Assembly: GCA_033852165.1 (NCBI GenBank) | Contig: JAWSUZ010000004.1 | Span: 36,657 to 100,656, forward strand | DNA from: Agarilytica sp033852165 | GTDB taxonomy: Bacteria > Pseudomonadota > Gammaproteobacteria > Pseudomonadales > Cellvibrionaceae | Reading direction: 5' to 3' | Length of the DNA stretch: 64,000 nucleotides | In this document: piece by piece, positions 24,688 to 34,417 of the stretch | How the letters are laid out: each line of letters opens with the position of its first letter | Numbering within the stretch: the stretch's first letter is position 1 | Translations under genes and position numbers: made by a program | The notes under the pieces: generated by a model | What the model saw: only the letters and a program-made list of their open reading frames with translations | Databases searched by the model: none | Told to the model about the DNA's origin: nothing

Positions 24688-25833
24688 ATGTCGGAAAATT
24701 TATTACAGCAAGAAGTCGTGTGGGTGGACCAAGATGATGCCCTTGAGAAAGTGTGTGAAGCCTGGCAAGACAAGCCACTGCTAGCGCTTGATACGGAGTT
24801 TATGCGTTCGAGCACCTATTACCCAATTGCCGGGCTTATTCAGGTGAATGACGGCGAAAAAAATTACCTTATTGATCCGACGAAAATAACGGATTTCTAT
24901 CCCTTCGCTGAAATTCTCGATAACGAGAACATCGTTAAAGTATTGCATTCATGCTCCGAAGATCTAGAAGTCTTTCAGCATGCTCTGGATTGTTTACCTC
25001 AAAATATTTTCGATACGCAGGTGGCGGGAGCTTTAGCAGGATATGGTTTTTCGGTCGGTTTTGGGAAGCTAGCTCTTGCAGTACTGGATGTCGATTTACC
25101 GAAAAGTGAAACGCGCTCGGACTGGTTGCAGCGACCACTCAGTCAGTCTCAAATACACTATGCTGCACTGGATGTGGAGTACCTATTTACCTTGGCGAAT
25201 AGCTTAATGGTACAGCTTAATGAACAGCAACGATTGCCGTGGGCTATGGAAGACAGTCAGCGGATGGTTGATAACTTTTTTGTAAACCAGGACCCTGATC
25301 GCACTTATCTAAAGTTTAAGTCTGCATGGAAACTCGATGAACAACAGTTGGCGATACTAAAGGTGCTCAGCCGCTGGCGCGAAGACGAGGCCCAGGCTAA
25401 AGACATTCCCCGAAATCGACTCGTTAAAGAATCGGCTATTTATTCGATTGCTTTAACGAAACCAACGGCTGAAGGGCAGTTGTATTCCATTGACGGTTTG
25501 ACCAGTCGTATGATTCGCAGTTATGGTGACAAGTTTTTATCGATCGTAGAGGATGTGCTCGCGTTACCGAGCGACCATCTTCCCGCGCGATTACCGAGGC
25601 CGCTATGTTCTGAAGAGCGAAATGTACTTGATAAGCTAAAGCAAGTCGTTCTCGCTAAGGCAGAAGAAATGTCCTTGCCGAGTGAAGTGTTGATGCGCAA
25701 AAAAGACTATGAAGAAATATTGATTACTGCACGGGATCAGGTTTACCGGGTGCCAACAAAACTGCACGGTTGGCGTAAAAATGTTATCGCGGAAAAAGTT
25801 GTAGAGACTGTTCAGCAGCTCGCTAGTAAATAA
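24688..25833 (+). CDS. rnd: Ribonuclease D
   Basis: A 381-residue 3'-5' exoribonuclease that trims tRNA and other stable RNA. The DEDD-type exonuclease motifs are ALDTEFMRSSTYYP (near residue 32), SCSEDLEVFQ, and HYAALDVEYLF. A first HRDC domain lies at about 215-295 and a second, weaker one at the C-terminus. It follows recR by 12 bp. Full length. Confidence 0.93.
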   Translation: MSENLLQQEVVWVDQDDALEKVCEAWQDKPLLALDTEFMRSSTYYPIAGLIQVNDGEKNYLIDPTKITDFYPFAEILDNENIVKVLHSCSEDLEVFQHALDCLPQNIFDTQVAGALAGYGFSVGFGKLALAVLDVDLPKSETRSDWLQRPLSQSQIHYAALDVEYLFTLANSLMVQLNEQQRLPWAMEDSQRMVDNFFVNQDPDRTYLKFKSAWKLDEQQLAILKVLSRWREDEAQAKDIPRNRLVKESAIYSIALTKPTAEGQLYSIDGLTSRMIRSYGDKFLSIVEDVLALPSDHLPARLPRPLCSEERNVLDKLKQVVLAKAEEMSLPSEVLMRKKDYEEILITARDQVYRVPTKLHGWRKNVIAEKVVETVQQLASK

Positions 25834-25879
25834 TGCCCAAGCAGGCCGAATCGCTCGGTAAGAAAGCAAGGTTGATAGA

Positions 25880-26170
25880 ATGAAAAAAATTGTACAAATT
25901 TACAGAAGCAAGAAAAAAGAAGGTGCGTATATCTACGTTGAAAAAGGTAAAGACCTGACGACCTTACCGGCGGCGCTGTTACAGCAAACCGGGAAGCTAG
26001 AGCTAGCGATGACGATAGCGCTGACGCCAGAAAAGAAGCTTGCCAATGCCAACGCAACAAACGTATTAGCTGGTATAGAAGAGAACGGTTTTTACTTGCA
26101 AATGCCACCGCTTCCTGAAGAATATATGCAGAAAATACAAAACGATAAACTCTTCGACCAGCCAAAATAA
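25880..26170 (+). CDS. ycgL: YcgL domain protein
   Basis: A 96-residue protein with the YcgL fold signatures: VQIYRSKKKEGAYIYVEKG at the N-terminus, then LPAALLQQTGKLELAMTIAL and the GFYLQMPP motif. Function unknown. The pair ycgL-ycgN next to rnd is a conserved gammaproteobacterial arrangement. It ends one base before the ycgN start. Confidence 0.92.
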   Translation: MKKIVQIYRSKKKEGAYIYVEKGKDLTTLPAALLQQTGKLELAMTIALTPEKKLANANATNVLAGIEENGFYLQMPPLPEEYMQKIQNDKLFDQPK

Positions 26171-26171
26171 T

Positions 26172-26615
26172 ATGTCCGATATTGCATTTTGGAAGAAAAA
26201 AGAACTGCATGAAATGACTCGCGAAGAGTGGGAGTCATTATGTGATGGCTGTGCGAAGTGTTGTTTGCATAAGCTAGAAGACGAAGATACGGGCGAGGTT
26301 TACTACACCGATGTGTATTGCCAATATCTTGATCATCATAATTGCTCGTGCGGCGATTATAAAAACCGAACGACTCTTGTGCCTAATTGCATTACATTGA
26401 CGCCGAAAAATGTATTCGAGCATGATTGGTTACCGCAGACCTGTGCGTATAAATTATTGGCCGAGGGGAAAGGCCTTTATGACTGGCACCCGCTTGTGAG
26501 TGGAAACCCTGAAAGTGTGCATGAGTCCAGTATGTCGCTTCGTCATCGGGGGATCAGCGAAGAGCATGTACATCCTGATGATATGGAAGAACGTGTTATT
26601 CATTGGGTCGTCTGA
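26172..26615 (+). CDS. ycgN: YcgN-family cysteine cluster protein
   Basis: A 147-residue protein of the UPF0153/YkgJ cysteine-cluster group. Cysteines occur in WESLCDGCAKCCLHK (a CxxCxxCC-like cluster), VYCQYLD and NCSCGDY, and in PNCITL. The cluster may bind zinc or an Fe-S centre; this is not known. Starts 1 bp after ycgL and is surely co-transcribed. Confidence 0.92.
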   Translation: MSDIAFWKKKELHEMTREEWESLCDGCAKCCLHKLEDEDTGEVYYTDVYCQYLDHHNCSCGDYKNRTTLVPNCITLTPKNVFEHDWLPQTCAYKLLAEGKGLYDWHPLVSGNPESVHESSMSLRHRGISEEHVHPDDMEERVIHWVV

Positions 26616-26624
26616 AGATTCCCT

Positions 26625-27290
26625 ATGAAAAATATAGCGAGTAAAAGGTCTTACGGCATAAAAAAAATCGCCATACTTATTTGCTTAGCTGTTTTTGTTA
26701 GCTCGGTAGGCTGCGCTAGTTTACTCAAGCCGAAACTAAAGCAACGCCTGGTCAATATTCAACCGGGCGACTATCAGCTCGACCCCAATCATTCAACGAT
26801 ATTGTTTAAAGTTGACCACATGGGGTTTTCAAAATACGTTGGCCGCTTTAATAAATTTGATGCCAGTTTATTTTTAGACCCGGTTAATATCGAAAATTCG
26901 CGTCTTGAAGCTATTGTGGATATGACCAGTGTAGACGTGAACAATAAAAAATTTGAACGCGCGTTAAAAGGTCGATTTTGGTTTAATACTGAAGCGTATC
27001 CGCAGGGGATATTTAAGACCCTTTCAGCACGTAAAATCGATGAAAACCACGTTATATTTCTGGGTGAATTAACTTTTTTGGGCGTGCCACAGCAAATAGA
27101 GCTACTGGTTTCGGTCAATGGTGCCGCTAACAACCTGTTAACCGGAAAGTACACCTTAGGTTTTTCAGCCTCGACTCAGTTTTCCCGTTCTGTATTTGGC
27201 TTGGATAAGTATGTCCCGGCTATTGGTGATGAGGTGGAACTGGAAATCCATGCGGAATTTCAAAAGAACAGTGAGAAGCACAGTGAATAA
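26625..27290 (+). CDS. YceI-family lipocalin-like lipoprotein
   Basis: A 221-residue protein. The N-terminus has a long hydrophobic segment ending SSVGC, so Cys30 is a likely lipidation site, with Ala at +2 for the outer membrane. The rest is a YceI domain (YQLDPNHSTILFKVDHMGFS, then the TGKYTLGFSA and FSRSVFGL segments), a beta barrel that binds isoprenoid-like lipids such as polyprenyl chains in homologues. The ligand here is unknown. It is 9 bp after ycgN and overlaps slyX by 8 bp. Confidence 0.9.
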   Translation: MKNIASKRSYGIKKIAILICLAVFVSSVGCASLLKPKLKQRLVNIQPGDYQLDPNHSTILFKVDHMGFSKYVGRFNKFDASLFLDPVNIENSRLEAIVDMTSVDVNNKKFERALKGRFWFNTEAYPQGIFKTLSARKIDENHVIFLGELTFLGVPQQIELLVSVNGAANNLLTGKYTLGFSASTQFSRSVFGLDKYVPAIGDEVELEIHAEFQKNSEKHSE

Positions 27291-27489
27291 TGATGAAGTA
27301 AATGAACTTCAATCTCGTTTGGCATTTCAAGAAGATTTGTTGAATAGCTTGAATGCTCAAGTGGCTAGGCAAGGGCAGGATATTGCGAGTTTGCAGGCGC
27401 AGATTCAGCATGTTTACAAAAAAATGACTTCACAGGCGACGGGTACGGATGATAGTGCGGGTATTGATGAGCCGCCACCGCATTATTGA
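27283..27489 (+). CDS. slyX: SlyX family protein
   Basis: A 68-residue coiled-coil protein. The start is GTG at 27283, inside the end of the YceI gene; it gives MNNDEVNELQSRLAFQEDLL, the usual SlyX beginning. The last five residues PPPHY are the family hallmark. A longer frame reaching back to 27196 only runs through the upstream gene. Function unknown. Last gene of the dnaX run. Confidence 0.88.
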   Translation: MNNDEVNELQSRLAFQEDLLNSLNAQVARQGQDIASLQAQIQHVYKKMTSQATGTDDSAGIDEPPPHY

Positions 27490-27617
27490 TGAGTCAGTAT
27501 GAGAAACGGTATGTTCCCGCCTTTTGTTATCTCCTGTTTTTCATCCTGATAGCAAATATGACTTTTCGGTTCGAGCAGTTAGAATAGTCAGTCACTAGAT
27601 TCGGTACAGATATCAGT

Positions 27618-27962
27618 ATGTTCACACACGAAGAATACATTTGGGCTTGGATTGTCTATCTATTGGGCGCAGCGGTCTGCATGGCTGTTTTTTGGCATTT
27701 GACGCGAAAGATTGCCTGGCGTGAGGTGCGCGACGTTTTGCGGATTGGTGCTGGAGTCTTTATGCTTGTTCCCTGGTCTAGCAGTGAGGGAGGTGGATAT
27801 CTATCGCCCGCTTGGATTGTCTGTATCCTTGAAGGAATGTTTGAAGGTCCTGGCGCATTTTGGCGTGCGGGAACCCCATTGATTATTGCTCTTATTGTGG
27901 CCCTTGCACTTTCGAGTGCTGTTTATCTCTTTCTTTGGCTTCGCGTTCGACGGGCGGCTTAA
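27618..27962 (+). CDS. Uncharacterised small membrane protein
   Basis: A 114-residue protein with about three membrane segments: WIVYLLGAAVCMAVFWHL, a short middle one around WIVCILEGMF, and LIIALIVALALSSAVYLFLW, with a basic LRVRRAA end. The middle has VGFMLVPW-like sequence (GVFMLVPWSSSEGGGYLSPA). I do not recognise a function. It stands alone between slyX and the VWA gene on the same strand and may be conserved with the latter. Confidence 0.75.
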   Translation: MFTHEEYIWAWIVYLLGAAVCMAVFWHLTRKIAWREVRDVLRIGAGVFMLVPWSSSEGGGYLSPAWIVCILEGMFEGPGAFWRAGTPLIIALIVALALSSAVYLFLWLRVRRAA

Positions 27963-28176
27963 TTTTTCTGGCCTACGCTCTGTTTTAGACCGGCTCTAGT
28001 CGATTTTGACTGAGATGCCTAAGCTCCATAAGGAATTAAACGTCTCTATTTTCGGCAAAAACGGCCTAAAGCTGCTATAACTATCTAATAATAATGGCTT
28101 TTATTCCTGTTTGATTACCGATCAGCTCTGTTAAATTAAGCCACACCATAAACCGCTCTTAGAAAGTCTGGGGATT

Positions 28177-30624
28177 TTGAAGCGTAACGCCCAAATGATG
28201 TTCAAGCGTCAATTATTGTTCAGTGTATTCCTTGTGATTTGCTGCCTTCCCTCTGTGAGTGTTGGTCAAGCAGACAGACTTGTGCTGCCTCCCGATGTAC
28301 GGTTAGTGATTGATGTTTCCGGCAGCATGAAGCTTAACGATCCCAAAAACCTACGCCAGCCCGCTGTTGATCTCTTAGTTCAGCTTTTACCCGAAGGGAG
28401 TAAATCGGGTATTTGGACCTTTGGCCGTTGGGTCAATATGTTGGTCAAGCATCAAAAGGTGGATGATGCATGGCGTGAGGGCGCTGATTCTAAATCGGAT
28501 CAAATAAATTCCTTAGGTTTGTTTACCAACATCGGGGACGCGCTAGAAAAAGCGGCATACGGAATCAATCCTACCAACAATAAATATCGTAGCAGTATTA
28601 TTTTACTGACGGACGGTATGGTCGACATTAGTAAAGATAGGGGCGTGAACCGACGTGAATGGCGTCGTATTGTGGATGAGGTTTTACCTCGCTTGGAAGA
28701 CGCGGGCGTTGTCATTCACACCATCGCGTTATCGGACAATGCCGATATTGATCTTCTTAATAAACTTTCACTCAGTACCGATGGAATATCAGCTGTAGCC
28801 CACTCAGCTGATGACTTGATGCGTATTTTCCTTAAGGCGTTTGACGCATCGGCTCCAATGGAGCAAGTTCCCCTTTCTGAAGAAGGTTTTTTGATTGATG
28901 CCAGCGTGGAGGAATTCACCGCACTGATTTTCAGAAAGAATAAGAAAGAGTTGACGCAATTAGTCGGCCCAGATCAGCAAGTGATGACGGCAAAAAGCTC
29001 ATCCAAATATATAAAATGGTATAGGGCAGCTAAATACGACTTGATAACGGTGAAACAGCCTTTGCAAGGGCGTTGGCAGGTGCTGGCTGAAATGGACCCG
29101 GATAGCCGTATTACGGTGGTCAGCAATCTGAATTTACGTGTAAGTGCTTTGCCAAACAATATCTTAAAGGGGCAGCAAGAAAGCGTATCGCTTGTGCTAC
29201 AGGAAGACGGAGCGACCATTGCGCGCGAAGAATTTTTGTCGCTTATGGATATTTCCGCAGAGTTAATTGGTGGTAAGGACGAATTTGATTTACGAGAGCT
29301 TTGGAGTCAAACCCTAGAAACTACCTATCCGCCGACTAATGGTGTTTTTGACTTTGAACTGCCTACATTTAATAAAGAAGGTATTTATCAGCTCACCATT
29401 ACCGTAGATGGAAAGAGTTTTATCCGAGAATTTTCCCATCAATTTACAACGCGCCAACCCTTTTCGGCTGACCTTAAAGAAGATGTTAGAGGCGGTCAAA
29501 CGTCCTACACATTGACTGCGCGTGTATTTGATACGGATGTCGTGGTTAACGATACAAAAATCGTTGCAACAATCATATCTCCTAATGGTCGGAAAAAAAT
29601 TAGACCCTTAAGGGCTTCAGGCCTGGACACGTGGAAAACGACTATTCGCCCTCAATCAGAGGGTGAATATATCGCAAAGATAAAAATACGTGGGAAAAAT
29701 GAGGACGGAGGGGATTTTGAGCAGAATATTGATCCTATTCGATTCAATTATTCTATCGATCAAGGCTTTATAGAAGAGGAAGAGCCCTTCTTTGAGGAAG
29801 AAGAGCCCGAACCGGAACCGACTGAAGAGCCTGCTCCTACTCCAGAGCCTGTAGAAGAGGACGAGAAAAATGAAGATGAGGTCGGGTCGGAAAAGCCTCA
29901 AGAGGAAATGCCTGGCTGGTTATTATATTCCGTATTGGGGTTATCCAATGTATTGCTATTTGGCCTGGGCTTTATGTTGTTCAGAAAAATATTACGTGGC
30001 GGAAATAATGAGGAAATTCTCGATCAGTTTTCGGAAGCCAACGTTGAGCAAGAGGTAGAAGAAGCGGCAAAGGCAGAGGCCGAAGATGAGTTAGAAGAAG
30101 AGCCGCCAATGGAAGATATCGATCCGGTGGTAGATGACATAGACCCGGAACCGGAGCCTGTACGTGAAGTAACGGAAACATTCGATGAGTTGGGTGAGGA
30201 TGACTTAGATCCTGAAGGCGAAATGGAAATGCCGATGGACGATGATTTAATGGCTGACGTAGAAGAGGTTGTTGAAGTTCCAGATCCAGATCCAGGTCCA
30301 GACCCAGAGCCGTCTGCAGAAACTGAAGTCATTGAAATGCCCATGGAAGAAGCAGGAGTTGAAACCCCTGTGGAGGAAGAAGACTCCATGGACGCTTTGG
30401 ATGACCTTGATCAAATGGCTGTGGATGCAGAAGAGGCCAGCGAAGCGCCAGTCGAAGAGGAAGAGGAAGAAGAGGAGGAGGAAGATATGGTCTCCGCTAT
30501 GCTCAAAGCACAAGGTTTAGATTTGGCAGAGGATGAGCTGGATGATGCGATTTCATCGTTGATAGATGAACTTGAAAATGACGATAGTTTTGAAGATCTA
30601 GGGGAAGAACCACCGGAGAAATAG
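28177..30624 (+). CDS. VWA-domain envelope protein with acidic tail (TIGR03503-like)
   Basis: An 815-residue protein. After a signal peptide (LLFSVFLVICCLPSVSVGQA) comes a von Willebrand A domain with the metal site D46-x-S48-x-S50 in LVIDVSGSM and LLTDGMVDIS further on. Residues 235-530 are beta-rich. A membrane helix (WLLYSVLGLSNVLLFGLGFM, about 578-602) separates the outer part from a cytoplasmic tail of about 200 residues that is very rich in Glu, Asp and Pro, with a run of nine Glu. The layout resembles the TIGR03503 family. The start is uncertain: TTG at 28177, or ATG at 28195 or 28198. Function unknown; a protein-binding scaffold is possible. Confidence 0.82.
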   Translation: MKRNAQMMFKRQLLFSVFLVICCLPSVSVGQADRLVLPPDVRLVIDVSGSMKLNDPKNLRQPAVDLLVQLLPEGSKSGIWTFGRWVNMLVKHQKVDDAWREGADSKSDQINSLGLFTNIGDALEKAAYGINPTNNKYRSSIILLTDGMVDISKDRGVNRREWRRIVDEVLPRLEDAGVVIHTIALSDNADIDLLNKLSLSTDGISAVAHSADDLMRIFLKAFDASAPMEQVPLSEEGFLIDASVEEFTALIFRKNKKELTQLVGPDQQVMTAKSSSKYIKWYRAAKYDLITVKQPLQGRWQVLAEMDPDSRITVVSNLNLRVSALPNNILKGQQESVSLVLQEDGATIAREEFLSLMDISAELIGGKDEFDLRELWSQTLETTYPPTNGVFDFELPTFNKEGIYQLTITVDGKSFIREFSHQFTTRQPFSADLKEDVRGGQTSYTLTARVFDTDVVVNDTKIVATIISPNGRKKIRPLRASGLDTWKTTIRPQSEGEYIAKIKIRGKNEDGGDFEQNIDPIRFNYSIDQGFIEEEEPFFEEEEPEPEPTEEPAPTPEPVEEDEKNEDEVGSEKPQEEMPGWLLYSVLGLSNVLLFGLGFMLFRKILRGGNNEEILDQFSEANVEQEVEEAAKAEAEDELEEEPPMEDIDPVVDDIDPEPEPVREVTETFDELGEDDLDPEGEMEMPMDDDLMADVEEVVEVPDPDPGPDPEPSAETEVIEMPMEEAGVETPVEEEDSMDALDDLDQMAVDAEEASEAPVEEEEEEEEEEDMVSAMLKAQGLDLAEDELDDAISSLIDELENDDSFEDLGEEPPEK

Positions 30625-30659
30625 GAGGCGCTTTTTGTCGAGAGCCTGTGTTCGCCCTC

Positions 30660-32207
30660 CTAACGCGCTAAATACTCAGTTAAGCCTTGCTGTTGATCAG
30701 AGGATAATCTTAGACCTAAATACGTTCTTCTCCATAGAATATCTTCAGCCGTCTCGGCCCATTCATTTTTTCTTAAATAGTCAACTTCTCGTTGATATAG
30801 ACCTTCTCCAAAATGCAGTCCCATATCGTGCTGTGAATCACAATTGTTGAGAATCTGGATGGCGTTTGTGCCGTAAGTGAGGACTAAACGACTTACTGTT
30901 TCGTGATCTAAAAAACCGTAATGACGAATGAGCTGCTGGAAAACATACTCAATTGTTCTATCTTCAAAATTCCCGCCCGGCAACGCTTCATTTATATATG
31001 CTGGATTTCGTTTGGCATTGGTAAAGACTTCTAGAATATCTAAAGCCTGCTCAGCAATTTTTCGAAACTGAACTAAATTATTACCAAATAAGTTGAGCAG
31101 GGGCGCGGCATTGCCTGGATTATTTAAATCGAGCAGGGTGGTGTTGGTTGAGGCTAACTTCTGAATGCTGGGATCTTCAGCCATCGGATGAGATGACCAT
31201 TGGTAATGGATAATATCTTCTTTTTTGAGTGCTTTGTGGGTGTTTTGATTCCAGAGTAATAAAAGCTCGTTAATCGCTCGTTCTTTATCTTTTTCGTCGT
31301 CGCTATCCGAAATTATAGGGCCGATGCAAAGGTGTCGATTATCAAAATTTTGAGCGTAGACGAGAGATCTATTTTCTCTCTGGAATACAGCAGCCGAACG
31401 CCAATTTTGTTTGTAACTGACGTAGATATAAACGGAGTTTAAGCGCGCAGCTGAGCTACGACTGTGGACGCCTAATACGTCTTTTAACAGATCGTTTGAA
31501 TGGCAGCCGGTGCAGTTAATCAATATGTTGGCTTGGTAAGTGACTCGCTGTTTGGATTGTTGATCTTCTACCTTAAGGCCCCAAGTTCCATGTCCGCGTT
31601 CCGCGTGAATCAATTTGTGGTGGTTTAAAGTCTGTGAATTTTCGTCTTTGTGTAATTGCTGGACTAATGCAATCACAATGCGTGTGTAGTTAATGGAATA
31701 TTCACGTACTGGCGTTTTTGAAAGCGCTTCGCCCCTGAAACTATGCTGCAGAAGAGAACCTTCGGTTTCGGTTGTCGCTACAGTGTCACCGGCCTCTTCC
31801 AAGTCAGTAGTTTTGAGCTTCTGAAGACGATTATAGATCTTGGCTCCAATGTGAACTTTTTTTGCAGATCGTAACTGCAGAGCTTGGACAATATACGCAT
31901 TAATAGGCCGGACTAAATGCGGCGCTTTTTGATATAGCGCATCCAAAGCGTCTCGGTTTGCGATTACATCGGGAAATTGTAAGTTTTCCAAAAGGTTTAG
32001 GCCCGCACCCACTACATCTGCTGGCGAGCACGACGCTGTACCGCCGAGGTTCCCTGATTGTACAAGTAGCGTTTTTAACCCTCGGCTAGAGGCTTCGCAA
32101 GCGATGCTCGCACCATGAATACCTGCGCCTACGACAACTACGTCATAGTGCTGAGGTGTTTCGGGAGGGTTTGAGGGTTGTTCACCGGTATCCATTATTA
32201 TGCTCAC
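30660..32207 (-). CDS. FAD-dependent oxidoreductase, GlpD-like
   Basis: A 515-residue protein with the dinucleotide motif VVVVGAGIHGASIACEA and a C-terminal helical domain ending EDILWRRTYLGLRLS, as in aerobic glycerol-3-phosphate dehydrogenase (GlpD). The length fits. It is however diverged: the usual GGKLTTYR segment is replaced by LFGNNLVQFRK, and the N-terminal substrate region is unlike GlpD. It may be a true GlpD using sn-glycerol 3-phosphate or a paralogue with another substrate. No glpF or glpK is nearby. Convergent with the VWA gene, with only 35 bp between. Confidence 0.8.
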   Translation of the reverse strand: MSIIMDTGEQPSNPPETPQHYDVVVVGAGIHGASIACEASSRGLKTLLVQSGNLGGTASCSPADVVGAGLNLLENLQFPDVIANRDALDALYQKAPHLVRPINAYIVQALQLRSAKKVHIGAKIYNRLQKLKTTDLEEAGDTVATTETEGSLLQHSFRGEALSKTPVREYSINYTRIVIALVQQLHKDENSQTLNHHKLIHAERGHGTWGLKVEDQQSKQRVTYQANILINCTGCHSNDLLKDVLGVHSRSSAARLNSVYIYVSYKQNWRSAAVFQRENRSLVYAQNFDNRHLCIGPIISDSDDEKDKERAINELLLLWNQNTHKALKKEDIIHYQWSSHPMAEDPSIQKLASTNTTLLDLNNPGNAAPLLNLFGNNLVQFRKIAEQALDILEVFTNAKRNPAYINEALPGGNFEDRTIEYVFQQLIRHYGFLDHETVSRLVLTYGTNAIQILNNCDSQHDMGLHFGEGLYQREVDYLRKNEWAETAEDILWRRTYLGLRLSSDQQQGLTEYLAR

Positions 32208-32430
32208 ATGCGTGCAACACTTATAACCATATCATAGCGCTCTATTCCCTTAACTTCTAATAAGCTAAGGGATCGATTGGCTCTAACAAAACCCGAAGAC
32301 AGCACTGATCGGTTGTAAACCATATTTTGAGAGTAACAAGATCATCTTTCCACGGTTCGTTCTCATTTTTTTTAAGGTTTTCAGGTATGCTGTGGATCGA
32401 ATAATAACCGTCAGGATTGGAAGAGTAGAT

Positions 32431-34389
32431 ATGCGTAAAGGGTTGGTTTTGTTTCGTTTGGGTGCATTGCTGGTTGCGGGGCTTATGCTTGCGGGCTGTG
32501 ACACTGGATTTGGTCGTTCGGGGAATGCGGATTTGTCGCGTTTGGAGATTGAAGGGGCGGCGTTTTCTCCGACCTTTAGAGCTGATGAAACAGAATATTC
32601 TGCTCGTGTAACAATAGCTGTCTCAGAGGTAACGTTTAATACCACGACAGACGACGAAAACGCGACGATGACGATCAATGGGTCACCTTTGGCGAATGAT
32701 ACGGATGTGGATATTGATCTGGGGTTGGGTCGTAACGAGATCATTATCGAAGTGACAGCAGAGAATGAGAGCACAAAAACATACGAAATTGTGATTACAC
32801 AAGTTGTTTCAACTAGTGATGATGCAGATATTTCCAGTCTCGATGTTGCTTTCACACGAGTATCTTCTGAGTTTTCAGCAGATAGTAGTGCTTATGACTT
32901 TGATCTTAGTTATTGGGTTAATACAGTTTTCGTATCCTTTGTTCGGTCAACGGATGTGGCAACGGTAGAGCTTTCTACGCAAACGTTAACTTTAGGCGAT
33001 AACCAAGTGAGTGAAGCAATTAGTCTGGAAATTGGAGTGGACGCCACGATCATGCTTGATGTGACATCGGGGAGTGGGGACGTTGAGCAGAGTTATTCGG
33101 TTGAGTTGAACCGCTCTGCAAGCTCCAATTTATCGACTACTTACTTTAAAGCTTCTAATACCGATGCCTCGGATCTGTTTGGTTCTGCCATTGCAGCAGA
33201 TGGCAACACTATAGTAGTCGGCGCTTACCAAGAAAAAAGCACTTCTCAAAGTGATGAGAGTAATAACCTATCTGAAACGGGCGCGGGCGCAGTATATGTA
33301 TTTGATTACAGTGGAACTTGGACTCAATCCGAATATATAAAGCGAGATTCTTCCATTGAAGAAGGAGATGAGTTCGGTCGTAGTGTCGCGATTGAGGGTG
33401 ATACCTTGGTGGTTGGTGCGCCAGGAGCAGAAAGTGTTCATGTCTATACGCGCTCTAACATCGGAGTATGGAACCATGATCAAGCCTTGACGGCTTCTGA
33501 TGCCAGTGCTGATGATTATGAATTTGGTTTTTCTGTCAGTCTGGAAGGGAATTATTTAATTGTTGGTGCTCCAGCAAAAGCGACAGATCAAGGCGCTGTG
33601 TATATTTTCGAGAGGAATGGAGGATTATGGGTAGCTGACGGGGACCCAAGGACCTCTGATGCTGGCGGTCGTTTCGGCGAGGTTGTTCAGCTGAATGATG
33701 TGAGCAGCAACCCTGAATTTATCGTGGGTGCCCCTCAAGCGAATACGGGGCAAGGAGAAATTTTCGTTTATGAATTAGATAATTCTACTTGGTCTCAAAC
33801 TGCAAACTTGGATGCGTTGGATAATGCTGGAGATAGTGACAATTACGGTATATCGGTTTCGATTTTAAATGATCGGATTGTCGTAGGCGCCCCGGGAGAG
33901 TCGAGTAATGGAACGGATATTTCTACAAGCAGTAGTTCTAATGACGATAATCCCGATACCGGAGCAGTGTATCTATATGAGCGCAATAACCAAGGTCAGT
34001 GGGATTTAGATCAATTTATTAAGGCGCCGATTGTTAGCGGTATGAAGTTTGGTTCTAGCGTTGCGCTATCTGCGGATATGCTAGCTGTCGGTGCGCCTTT
34101 TGAAGATAGTAATGCAACCAGATTAGGTGGCGATGACGACGACATTAGCTCTCAAGACTCAGGCGCAGTCTACGTGTATGAGCACGCTCGTGAAACTGGT
34201 GCCTGGGTGCTCGGTACTTACGTAAAATCGCCTGAAACTCTTACTCTTGACCATTTTGGAGCATCCCTTTTCTTTAGTGGTGACAATCTAGTTGTCGGCG
34301 CTCCAGATGAAGATAGTAATTCTACAGGTGTGGAAAGTATGATTGGTAGCGGTGCATCACAGGCTGGCGCTGTTTACTTGTATCGCTAA
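32431..34389 (+). CDS. FG-GAP repeat lipoprotein with cadherin-like domains
   Basis: A 652-residue protein from the ATG at 32431, which follows a GGAAGAG ribosome site; a frame start at 32392 would lack a signal peptide. The signal ends LAGC with Cys23. Asp at +2 would, by the E. coli Lol rule, retain it in the inner membrane. Residues 30-220 contain two cadherin-like beta-sandwich units (LSRLEIEGAAFSPTF, then YEIVIT). The remainder is about seven FG-GAP beta-propeller blades with repeats of the type FGxSVALxxDxLAVGAPFED and GAVYVYE. Such proteins bind surfaces or partner proteins; the partner is unknown. Asp-rich blades suggest calcium. Confidence 0.85.
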   Translation: MRKGLVLFRLGALLVAGLMLAGCDTGFGRSGNADLSRLEIEGAAFSPTFRADETEYSARVTIAVSEVTFNTTTDDENATMTINGSPLANDTDVDIDLGLGRNEIIIEVTAENESTKTYEIVITQVVSTSDDADISSLDVAFTRVSSEFSADSSAYDFDLSYWVNTVFVSFVRSTDVATVELSTQTLTLGDNQVSEAISLEIGVDATIMLDVTSGSGDVEQSYSVELNRSASSNLSTTYFKASNTDASDLFGSAIAADGNTIVVGAYQEKSTSQSDESNNLSETGAGAVYVFDYSGTWTQSEYIKRDSSIEEGDEFGRSVAIEGDTLVVGAPGAESVHVYTRSNIGVWNHDQALTASDASADDYEFGFSVSLEGNYLIVGAPAKATDQGAVYIFERNGGLWVADGDPRTSDAGGRFGEVVQLNDVSSNPEFIVGAPQANTGQGEIFVYELDNSTWSQTANLDALDNAGDSDNYGISVSILNDRIVVGAPGESSNGTDISTSSSSNDDNPDTGAVYLYERNNQGQWDLDQFIKAPIVSGMKFGSSVALSADMLAVGAPFEDSNATRLGGDDDDISSQDSGAVYVYEHARETGAWVLGTYVKSPETLTLDHFGASLFFSGDNLVVGAPDEDSNSTGVESMIGSGASQAGAVYLYR

Positions 34390-34417
34390 ATAGGTTAATT
34401 AAAACTAAATATTAAAG

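Noticed and set aside
30024..30389. Ser/Gly-rich minus-strand open frame of 121 codons
   Set aside because: It is the complement of the Glu/Asp-rich tail of the VWA gene; repetitive GA-rich codons produce it.
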